DNA from: Bacillota bacterium
Lineage (GTDB): Bacteria; Bacillota; Clostridia; Oscillospirales; Ruminococcaceae
NCBI GenBank assembly: GCA_023395695.1
Contig: JAEWYJ010000125.1
Location: 1 to 10,623 of the forward strand
Direction of reading: 5' to 3'
Length of the DNA stretch: 10,623 nucleotides
Each line of letters begins with the position of its first letter. Position 1 is the first letter of the stretch. A model generated the notes under the pieces. That model ran no database searches and was not told the origin of the DNA. It was given only the letters and a program-made list of their open reading frames with translations. The position numbers and the translations under genes are program-made. Of this stretch, positions 6,186 to 10,623 are shown one piece after another.

Positions 6186-7445
6186 TCAGACGTTGCCGCC
6201 TTTGGGCACATAGTCTTTAAAACGGTGCAGCGACTTAATTTCGACCATGACGTCCAGCAAAATACCATCGTTTAAATACGCCTCTGAGAAGACGGTTCCG
6301 TGTGTGCGCAGATCCCCCAAAAGGCTGCCCTCGCTGTAGGGCAGCAGCAGTGTCATTCTCGTGTGGGAGGGGGTGAGCATCTGCGCAATACGGGTGAGCA
6401 GTACGTCAAGCCCGAAACCGCTTTTTGCCGAAACAAGGCAGGTATTGCCATTGAGCGAAAGTGGTGTTTGCGCAATTAAATCGCATTTATTTAACACATT
6501 TAAAACAGGAATTTTATCTGCGCCAATTTCGGAAAGCAGCGCCTGCGTAACCGCGATCTGGTCTGCCGCGTCGGGCGCCGAAATATCGCAAATATTCAAG
6601 ATCAGGTCTGCAAATGCGGCTTCTTCAAGCGTAGAACGAAAAGCATCGACCAGCATATGCGGCAGCCGGCGCACCAGACCGACGGTATCAATAAGCATGA
6701 CCTGCCGTCCATCCGGCAAAGTCAGCGCGCGTGCGGTGGGGTCCAGCGTGGCGAACAGCATATTTTCGGCCAGCACGCCTGCGTTGGTCAGCGCGTTTAG
6801 CAGTGTGGATTTGCCGACGTTGGTATAGCCTACGATAGCCACCGAGGTCACCTCGTCTTTGCGGCGGCGCGCACGCAGCAGGCCCCGGCGGCGGCTGACC
6901 TCCTCCAACGCCTTTTCAAGCGTGGAGATGCGCCGGCGGATGTGGCGCCGGTCGCTTTCAAGCTTTGTTTCGCCCGGTCCGCGCGGGCCGATGCCGCCGC
7001 CGAGACGCGAAAGCCCCTTGCCCTGCCCTATCAGGCGCGGCAGGCGATATTTCTGCTGTGCCAGCTCAACCTGCAGACGCCCTTCCGCCGACTGGGCGCG
7101 CTGGGCAAAAATATCAAGAATGAGCATGGTGCGGTCGATGACGCGGCAGTCGAGCGCATCAGAGATATTTGACAGCTGGCTGCCGGACAGCTCACAGTCG
7201 AAGATTACCAGATCGATCTGCTGGTTTTGAATATAAAGCGCTGCCTCGGCCAGTCGGCCAGAACCGATGCAGGTAGCGGCGTCCGGCGCTTCGCGTTTTT
7301 GTGTCAGGGTTCCAACGGTGTCGGCGCCCGCCGTATGGGCCAGTTCCGCCAGCTCGTCAAGCGAAGTCTCGGTGTCATACTCGCCGGTATCAAGCGCGAT
7401 AAGCAGCGCGCGCTGGCGTTGCAGTTCATTTACTTTTTCAGTCAT
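6186..7445 (-). CDS. hflX: HflX, ribosome-associated GTPase
   Basis: This is a 419-residue HflX-family GTPase that splits stalled or heat-damaged 70S ribosomes into subunits and also has ATPase activity. An N-terminal HflX domain (1-~140) is followed by the glycine-rich GGGIGPRGPGETKLE segment (149-163) and a basic coiled-coil (~164-197, ESDRRHIRRRIS...). The G domain follows: G1 GYTNVGKS (206-213), G3 DTVG (253-256), G4 NKCD (319-322), G5 SAK (339-341). A C-terminal domain follows. All key GTPase residues are intact and the length is normal. The start at 7445 is preferred because GGAG (minus strand 7455-7452) lies six bases upstream; two further in-frame ATGs at 7457 and 7451 would add four or two residues but have no binding site. 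It is monocistronic with its own promoter and structured leader. No clear terminator precedes the oadA promoter. Confidence 0.93.
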   Translation of the reverse strand: MTEKVNELQRQRALLIALDTGEYDTETSLDELAELAHTAGADTVGTLTQKREAPDAATCIGSGRLAEAALYIQNQQIDLVIFDCELSGSQLSNISDALDCRVIDRTMLILDIFAQRAQSAEGRLQVELAQQKYRLPRLIGQGKGLSRLGGGIGPRGPGETKLESDRRHIRRRISTLEKALEEVSRRRGLLRARRRKDEVTSVAIVGYTNVGKSTLLNALTNAGVLAENMLFATLDPTARALTLPDGRQVMLIDTVGLVRRLPHMLVDAFRSTLEEAAFADLILNICDISAPDAADQIAVTQALLSEIGADKIPVLNVLNKCDLIAQTPLSLNGNTCLVSAKSGFGLDVLLTRIAQMLTPSHTRMTLLLPYSEGSLLGDLRTHGTVFSEAYLNDGILLDVMVEIKSLHRFKDYVPKGGNV

Positions 7446-7602
7446 AGGCATCTCCATTCAAAGCATCTGTGTTATGCAGCCTTTTCCGTTGATGTGAAAA
7501 ACAGGGAATGGCTCAGGTATGCGATTTCCAGCCCGGCAAGGTATGTTTTGCCAAGGGGCCGAAAGCCCCAGAATAGGGGTAACCTTCCATTGATTTGGCT
7601 TA
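7446..7602 (-). promoter_or_regulatory. Structured 5' leader of hflX
   Basis: The predicted hflX transcript has about 155 untranslated bases containing competing hairpins. GGGGC/GCCCC (plus-strand 7555-7559 and 7565-7569, loop of five) shares its C-run with CCCC 7566-7569 / GGGG 7576-7579, so both cannot form together. A third stem, GGCAA/TTGCC (7535-7539 and 7548-7552), lies nearer the gene. A 25-codon ORF (minus ATG at 7590) runs through it but lacks a ribosome binding site. I do not recognise a named riboswitch. Confidence 0.4.
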
Positions 7603-7618
7603 CGCTATATTATACACT
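7590..7618 (+). promoter_or_regulatory. Possible promoter of the DUF1638 gene
   Basis: TTGATT (7590-7595), 17 bases, TACACT (7613-7618). It has a fair -35 and a weak -10 (4 of 6). It overlaps the divergent hflX promoter, so the two could interfere with each other. No better candidate was seen before 7684. Confidence 0.35.
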
Positions 7619-7638
7619 TTTTAAAGACAAAATCACAA
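7609..7638 (-). promoter_or_regulatory. Promoter of hflX
   Basis: On the minus strand TTGTGA (7638-7633), an 18-base spacer, then TATAAT (7614-7609). The -10 is perfect and the direction fits hflX, giving a start near 7602. Confidence 0.6.
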
Positions 7639-7683
7639 GAGGCGCGGTGTGTTTGCGCTTCTCACAAAAAAAGGAGTGTTCCT

Positions 7684-8232
7684 ATGAATATCAAGGTATT
7701 GGGATGCCAACCGTTGCGCCGCGAGCTTTATGCGCTTGCTGCGCTCTCGCCGCACGAGGTGGCGCTTGATTTAATCTCTCCGGATAGTCCGCTGGAACTG
7801 ATTCAACAGAAAATTAACGCTGAGACACAGGCCGACTACATTGTGCTGGCGATGGGCATATGCATGGCACAAAATATTTGTTCTGCCAACCGACCGCTGG
7901 TTATTGCGCGGGTACATAATTGTGCACACCTGTTGCTGGGCAGCACCGAGCGCTTTCACCGGGCCTTTTCTGAAAATGAAGATGCGCCTTGCTGGCAGAT
8001 GGCACCCCAATGCCCAAAATGTATGCCCCGCCGCGGCACGCCATGTATGGTTGCCAGCGCATTGAGTGGAGCGACAGTTGCGTCCAAGCCCGGCGTGCGG
8101 GAATATGTGGCGGATCTTTCGCTGCTTAAAAAGCTGATGAACGGTGAGTGGGACAACGATATTCTGGTGGTTCCCCCGCATAACCGCATTGTTGCCGATC
8201 CTGTGGAAATTTTATCGATTGAGCCAGTATAA
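7684..8232 (+). CDS. DUF1638 family protein, short and cysteine-rich
   Basis: This is a 182-residue soluble protein with no signal peptide or membrane helix. Residues 52-90 (DYIVLAMGICMAQNICSANR, then LVIARVHNCAHLLLGSTERF) match the core I know from DUF1638: a 'Y..vlL.yG.C' strand followed by 'PLVIPRVHDCI.LLLGS'. H78 and C80 sit in RVHNC. It carries eight cysteines (8, 60, 66, 80, 103, 110, 113, 121), including a CPKC pair at 110-113, so a metal or corrinoid-related role is conceivable. Family genes often lie near corrinoid methyltransferases, but none is present here. It is shorter than the roughly 200-250 residues I expect. AAGGAG at 7671-7676 sits seven bases before the ATG. The gene stands alone, divergent from hflX and before the tRNA unit. 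Biochemical function is unknown. Confidence 0.75.
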   Translation: MNIKVLGCQPLRRELYALAALSPHEVALDLISPDSPLELIQQKINAETQADYIVLAMGICMAQNICSANRPLVIARVHNCAHLLLGSTERFHRAFSENEDAPCWQMAPQCPKCMPRRGTPCMVASALSGATVASKPGVREYVADLSLLKKLMNGEWDNDILVVPPHNRIVADPVEILSIEPV

Positions 8233-8314
8233 ACCTTAAAACGAGAAAAGAAGCAAAAAAAGGTTCTCTGTGCAATTTAGTGTAAAATTTTCTTTGCAAA
8301 TTGCGGATTTTGCC

Positions 8315-8343
8315 TTGACAGATTATAATGGCTCTGATACAAT
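8315..8343 (+). promoter_or_regulatory. Promoter of the tRNA-Met/tRNA-Glu unit
   Basis: TTGACA (8315-8320), 17 bases, TACAAT (8338-8343): eleven of twelve consensus positions. Predicted start is near 8350, ten bases before the mature tRNA-Met. The 80 bases before it (8233-8314) hold no gene and no convincing terminator for the DUF1638 gene. Confidence 0.8.
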
Positions 8344-8359
8344 TGATAACGCTGTACAT

Positions 8360-8436
8360 GGCGGCTTAGCTCAGTTGGCTAGAGCATTCGGTTCATACCC
8401 GAAGTGTCGTAGGTTCAAATCCTATAGCCGCTACCA
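8360..8436 (+). tRNA. tRNA-Met (anticodon CAT), elongator type
   Basis: A 77-nt cloverleaf with encoded CCA. Acceptor arm GGCGGCT with AGCCGCT (one G-T pair), D arm TAGCTCAGTTGGCTAGAGC, anticodon stem TTCGG/CCGAA around loop TTCATAC, and T arm TAGG-TTCAAAT-CCTA. A paired G at position 1 excludes the bacterial initiator type (C1-A72 mismatch). The GGTTCATACCC core is that of elongator tRNA-Met; a lysidine-modified tRNA-Ile(CAT) is less likely. Confidence 0.93.
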
Positions 8437-8438
8437 GT

Positions 8439-8474
8439 TTTATAAAAGCCCTTTCAAACAAGGGCTTTTATAAA
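8439..8474 (+). repeat. 15-bp perfect hairpin between the two tRNA genes
   Basis: TTTATAAAAGCCCTT (8439-8453) and its exact complement (8460-8474) enclose a six-base loop. It starts three bases after the CCA of tRNA-Met and ends three bases before tRNA-Glu. The downstream strand lacks a U-tract, so it is more likely a processing or partial-termination structure than a full terminator. Confidence 0.7.
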
Positions 8475-8477
8475 TCC

Positions 8478-8553
8478 GGCCCGTTGGTCAAGCGGCCTAA
8501 GACACCGCCCTTTCACGGCGGTAACACGGGTTCGAATCCCGTACGGGTCACCA
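8478..8553 (+). tRNA. tRNA-Glu (anticodon TTC)
   Basis: A 76-nt cloverleaf with encoded CCA. Acceptor arm GGCCCGT with ACGGGTC (one G-T pair), anticodon stem CCGCC/GGCGG around loop CTTTCAC, and T arm CACGGG-TTCGAAT-CCCGT. It is co-transcribed with tRNA-Met from the promoter at 8315 and closed by the terminator at 8558. Confidence 0.95.
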
Positions 8554-8557
8554 GAAG

Positions 8558-8605
8558 ATAACCGCAGAATTTGGCTTAAACAAGCTGATTTCTGCGGTTA
8601 TTTTT
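8558..8605 (+). terminator. Terminator of the tRNA unit
   Basis: A perfect 12-bp stem, ATAACCGCAGAA (8558-8569) with TTCTGCGGTTAT (8590-8601), with a small inner stem GCTT/AAGC, runs straight into TTTTG. It starts five bases after tRNA-Glu. Confidence 0.88.
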
Positions 8606-8656
8606 GTCTCGCCATTTATGCGCATTAAAAGACAAAATGATTCCGGGGCAAAGCTG

Positions 8657-8685
8657 TTGTAATATTTTTACACCTGCGATATAAT
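8657..8685 (+). promoter_or_regulatory. Promoter of the DegV gene
   Basis: TTGTAA (8657-8662), 17 bases, TATAAT (8680-8685). Predicted start near 8692, about 60 bases before the ATG at 8754. Confidence 0.7.
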
Positions 8686-8753
8686 CAAATATAAAGAAAA
8701 GTTAAATTTGCCCAGGTGCAGAGGGATGTTAACAGAAAGGCGGCGCAGCGCGT

Positions 8754-9626
8754 ATGATTTGTCAGATAGTGGACTCTTCCGGGAGTTTGCAGCGGGATTT
8801 TATTGAAAAACACGGTATCAGTGAAGTGCCCTTTTATTTTAAATTTGATGCGCCCGGCTTTTATCGTGAGAATGTCGATAGCAGCTCCGGTGCGTTCTAT
8901 AAACATATGTCTGATTATCCCAATATTCTGCCCAAGACATCCGCCCCGAATGTTTATGACTGGCTGACTGCGTTTGAAGCACAGTATGCCAGAGGCGTTA
9001 AGGAGTATATTGTATCGACCATTTCTTCCAAGCTGTCTTCCAGCTTTCAGACGGCTGTGATGGCTAAAGATATTTTTACCGGCCAAAACAGCGATGCGAA
9101 GGTGGAGGTGCTGGATTCTAATACCTGCGCCTGCGGCCAGGCGGCGATGGAAATAGCTATTGCCAAAATGATAGCCAACGGCGGCAGCTTCCAGGAGATT
9201 ATTCTCAAGGCCAGGCGGATGGCAGGGCATGTCAATACGCTTTTTGTGGTCAGCAGCTTAAAGTATATGGCGGCGGGCGGGCGAATTGGCGGAGCGGCCG
9301 CTTTTGTTGGAAAGCTGGTGCAGATTAAGCCGGTGTGTGAATTTGTCGATGGCGTTGTGCGGCCGGTGAAAGCGGTTATAGGACGTAAAAACTCTCTGAA
9401 AACGATGATTGATGCGGCGGTGGCGCGTATAACGGATATTGACAGGACGATTATTACGCTTCAAAACGCGGAGTTTCAGGAGGATGCGGATTATGCGGTC
9501 GATTATCTGAGAAAACTTACCGGGTTTAAAGGGCCTGTTTATCAGAGCGCACTGGGCATTATTGTCGGTGCGCATTCCGGCCCCGGCGCCGCGGGTATCG
9601 GCTTTGTGCCGGAACCGCTTGCCTGA
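8754..9626 (+). CDS. DegV family fatty-acid-binding protein (FakB-like)
   Basis: This is a 290-residue two-domain DegV protein. Members bind a fatty acid and, as FakB, present it to the kinase FakA for phosphorylation in Gram-positive lipid metabolism. Visible family marks are the start MICQIVDSSGSLQRDFIEKH, PKTSAPNV at 60-67 (fatty-acid carboxylate site), STISSKLSSSFQTA at 88-101, the DSNTCACGQA segment at 121-130, SSLKYMAAGGRIGG at 167-180 and the C-terminal GAHSGPGAAGIGF at 272-284. Length is normal. The start is the only sensible one in frame; its ribosome binding site GAAAGG is 13-14 bases away and therefore weak. An upstream ATG preceded by GAGGG is in another frame and runs into a stop. 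The gene is monocistronic and no fakA (Dak phosphatase domain) lies nearby, so the exact partner is unknown. Confidence 0.9.
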   Translation: MICQIVDSSGSLQRDFIEKHGISEVPFYFKFDAPGFYRENVDSSSGAFYKHMSDYPNILPKTSAPNVYDWLTAFEAQYARGVKEYIVSTISSKLSSSFQTAVMAKDIFTGQNSDAKVEVLDSNTCACGQAAMEIAIAKMIANGGSFQEIILKARRMAGHVNTLFVVSSLKYMAAGGRIGGAAAFVGKLVQIKPVCEFVDGVVRPVKAVIGRKNSLKTMIDAAVARITDIDRTIITLQNAEFQEDADYAVDYLRKLTGFKGPVYQSALGIIVGAHSGPGAAGIGFVPEPLA

Positions 9627-9663
9627 ACCGAGCGTGAAGCGGCTTAGCAAATGATTATCTTTT

Positions 9664-9699
9664 AGCCGGCGTGGCCTTAATCGGGCTGCGCCGGCTTTT
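9664..9699 (+). terminator. Terminator of the DegV gene
   Basis: AGCCGGCG (9664-9671) pairs with CGCCGGCT (9689-9696), with an inner GGCC/GGCT stem, followed by a T-run (9696-9699). It lies 38 bases after the DegV stop. Confidence 0.8.
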
Positions 9700-9746
9700 G
9701 CTTGTATCGTTGAATAAGCTATCATTTGTACCGGTTTGGGTTGCCG

Positions 9747-9810
9747 TTTAAATTCGCCATAGAAAGCCACTGCGAACTTATGCTAATGTTTAGATAATAA
9801 AAATGCGGCA
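9747..9810 (+). repeat. Direct repeat, copy 1
   Basis: The first 26 bases (9747-9772) match 10076-10101 except for one T/C difference; the shared core includes TCGCCATAGAAAGCCACTG. Similarity is lower but still visible to the shared AATGCGGCA at 9802-9810, for about 63 bases in all. Its right end overlaps the left arm of the inverted-repeat element at 9796. Function unknown. Confidence 0.8.
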
Positions 9811-9870
9811 GCACTCAGGGAGTTCCCGTCACAAAGGGAGAAGGCTTCTTGCAGGCGCCGCATTTTTATT
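9796..9870. repeat. 75-bp element with perfect 14-bp terminal inverted repeats
   Basis: AATAAAAATGCGGC (9796-9809) is exactly complementary to 9857-9870. The 47-base interior contains TCCC/GGGA and AGAAGGCTTCTT pairings, so the RNA would fold into a branched hairpin. It could be a bidirectional terminator, or a small mobile repeat (MITE- or REP-like). The 14-bp perfect arms make chance unlikely. Confidence 0.6.
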
Positions 9871-10075
9871 GCTTCTTTTAAAAGCTTCCAGCCCGCAAGG
9901 GATAGTCTGTTGGGCAATGCAGGCTGTTTTGGAATCGGCCTGCAAGACATGCTGCTGGCTAAGTCTGGACGATGACAGAGGTTATGTGCCGCAACAAAAT
10001 AGCTACGCTTCAAATTCCAATAATTCAAGGCGGCAGCCCACCGAGGCATTTGTGCTTTATAAAACTTTAATAAAA

Positions 10076-10138
10076 TTTAAACTCGCCATAGAAAGCCACT
10101 GTCAAAGTGTAGTAATGTGTAGTTGTAAGAATGCGGCA
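10076..10138 (+). repeat. Direct repeat, copy 2
   Basis: Copy of 9747-9810, 329 bases further right; 25 of the first 26 bases are identical. The rest is diverged with one base missing before AATGCGGCA (10130-10138). Unlike copy 1 it is not followed by a matching inverted arm. Confidence 0.8.
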
Positions 10139-10144
10139 AGGGTG

Positions 10145-10177
10145 TGCTCCTCGACCGGACCGGTGGGAAAAGGAGCA
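10145..10177 (+). repeat. 7-bp hairpin with a palindromic loop
   Basis: TGCTCCT (10145-10151) pairs exactly with AGGAGCA (10171-10177); the 19-base loop contains ACCGG-A-CCGGT. It lies between repeat copy 2 and the phage-type gene and could be part of a structured leader. Confidence 0.45.
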
Positions 10178-10200
10178 GCCCAAGCCGTTTTTACTTGCGC

Positions 10201-10222
10201 AAAAACCGCCGTATTACGGCGG
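10201..10222 (-). terminator. Minus-strand terminator-like hairpin just before the baseplate gene
   Basis: CCGCCGTA (10206-10213) and TACGGCGG (10215-10222) form a perfect 8-bp palindrome. On the minus strand it is followed by TTTTT (10205-10201), the form of an intrinsic terminator for leftward transcription. On the plus strand it lies four bases before the AGGAGGAG ribosome binding site (10227-10234), where it could instead affect translation start. Confidence 0.5.
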
Positions 10223-10239
10223 CAAAAGGAGGAGTGAAT

Positions 10240-10623
10240 TTGTCGGTTTTAAAACCCTACGGGGATACGGACACAGGGCTTTGGCCGAGCAGTACCTATC
10301 GCCTGACCAATGACAGGATAGAAGGCAGAACCGATGGAAAAAACGCGATAAGTCAAGCCGTTGACCTGATGCTTTCAACTGAGCGCTGGCGGCACCTGAT
10401 TTATTCGGGGGATTACGGCGTGGAGCTGGAGGAGCTGTTTGGAAAATCGCGCGGATACCTGGAATCGGATATGGAGCGGCGTTTTTCTGAAGCGCTGGCT
10501 GAAGATGACCGGATAGAGCGCATCGAAAATATTCAGATGGCTTTTTCAGGCGATGAAGCGCAGATTTCATTTACGGTCATAACCTCATTTGGAAATGTTG
10601 CAGTGGAAAGGGGTGTTTCGATT
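10240..10623 (+). CDS. DUF2634/XkdS-like phage baseplate protein (3' truncated by the window)
   Basis: A frame begins at TTG (10240-10242), five bases after AGGAGGAG (10227-10234), and stays open for 128 codons to the right edge. The protein starts MSVLKPYGDTDTGLWPSSTY. At about 38-75 it has AISQAVDLMLSTERWRHLIY, followed by a short SGDYGVELEELFGKSRGYLE stretch. After that comes a helix (DMERRFSEALAEDDRIERIE) and strands ending VITSFGNVAVERGVSI. This is the pattern of DUF2634 (XkdS of the B. subtilis PBSX element), a gp25-like baseplate wedge component of contractile tails. Family proteins are about 130-145 residues, so nearly the whole gene is here. In tail operons it normally sits between XkdQ/DUF2577-type genes and the baseplate J gene; here it is the first gene after a non-coding gap. 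Prophage, tailocin or another contractile system cannot be told apart from this fragment. Confidence 0.72.
   Translation, partial: MSVLKPYGDTDTGLWPSSTYRLTNDRIEGRTDGKNAISQAVDLMLSTERWRHLIYSGDYGVELEELFGKSRGYLESDMERRFSEALAEDDRIERIENIQMAFSGDEAQISFTVITSFGNVAVERGVSI

Larger units (their letters stand above)
9700..10239 (+). other. 540-base non-coding, repeat-rich stretch before a phage-type gene
   Basis: No convincing protein gene was found. A 144-codon frame (9803-10237) and an 88-codon minus frame (9783-10049) run across the repeats without ribosome binding sites and resemble nothing I know. The stretch holds two direct repeat copies, a 75-bp inverted-repeat element and two more perfect hairpins, listed separately. 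No consensus promoter for the gene at 10240 is obvious, so that gene's promoter is unidentified. Confidence 0.6.

Noticed and set aside
7513..7590. 25-codon ORF inside the hflX leader as a regulatory peptide
   Set aside because: No ribosome binding site precedes its ATG, only about 12 bases from the predicted transcript start.
8360..8553. tRNA genes as an integration site for the phage-type locus
   Set aside because: No repeat of either tRNA 3' end was found elsewhere in the window, and no integrase is present. It could only be judged with more sequence on the right.
9783..10049. 88-codon minus-strand frame across the inverted-repeat element
   Set aside because: It has no binding site or known domain and its end is encoded by repeat sequence. 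Kept only as non-coding repeat DNA.
9803..10237. 144-codon plus-strand frame with an apparent hydrophobic N-terminus
   Set aside because: No ribosome binding site. The hydrophobic stretch comes from the arm of the inverted-repeat element, and the frame crosses the direct repeat and hairpins without resembling any family.

Overview
The window looks like chromosomal DNA from an anaerobic, moderately GC-balanced Firmicute of the Clostridia, probably Oscillospiraceae/Ruminococcaceae-like (an inference). The reasons are a biotin-dependent sodium-pump type decarboxylase cluster with a free-standing biotin carrier, an Lsa/CplR-like ABC-F protein, AGGAGG ribosome binding sites, near-consensus sigma-A promoters, and tRNA genes with encoded CCA. 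Gene families were recognised by reading the translations; no database search was run.

Layout. 3-335: 3' end of a DUF3298/RsiV-like gene. 381-1630: ilvE, a branched-chain aminotransferase transcription unit with a perfect-consensus promoter and a strong terminator. 1658-3696: an ABC-F ribosome-protection gene preceded by two promoters, a six-codon leader peptide and an intrinsic terminator just before the start codon, which is a plausible antibiotic-sensing attenuator. 3721-6133 (minus strand): a promoter-oadA-oadG-BCCP-terminator operon encoding three subunits of a biotin-dependent decarboxylase, with no beta (membrane carboxylase) subunit in the window. 6186-7638 (minus): hflX, a ribosome-splitting GTPase with a structured leader. 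7590-8232: a short, cysteine-rich DUF1638 protein, divergent from hflX. 8315-8605: a tRNA-Met(CAT)/tRNA-Glu(TTC) unit with its own consensus promoter and terminator. 8657-9699: a DegV/FakB-type fatty-acid-binding protein with its own promoter and terminator. 9700-10239: about 540 bases without a convincing protein gene, holding a ~63-bp direct repeat, a 75-bp element with perfect 14-bp inverted ends, and further hairpins. 10240 to the right edge: start of a DUF2634/XkdS (gp25-like) phage-type baseplate gene, running off the window.

How it fits together. Most of the window is housekeeping: amino-acid transamination, carboxylic-acid decarboxylation, translation (tRNAs) and lipid handling. Two genes deal with stressed or drug-bound ribosomes (ABC-F and HflX), both with leaders that look regulatory. 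The right edge enters a contractile-tail-like module, and the repeat-rich stretch before it is the likeliest accessory boundary. The most interesting signals are the ABC-F attenuator and the repeats at this boundary. No CRISPR array, transposase or integrase was seen.
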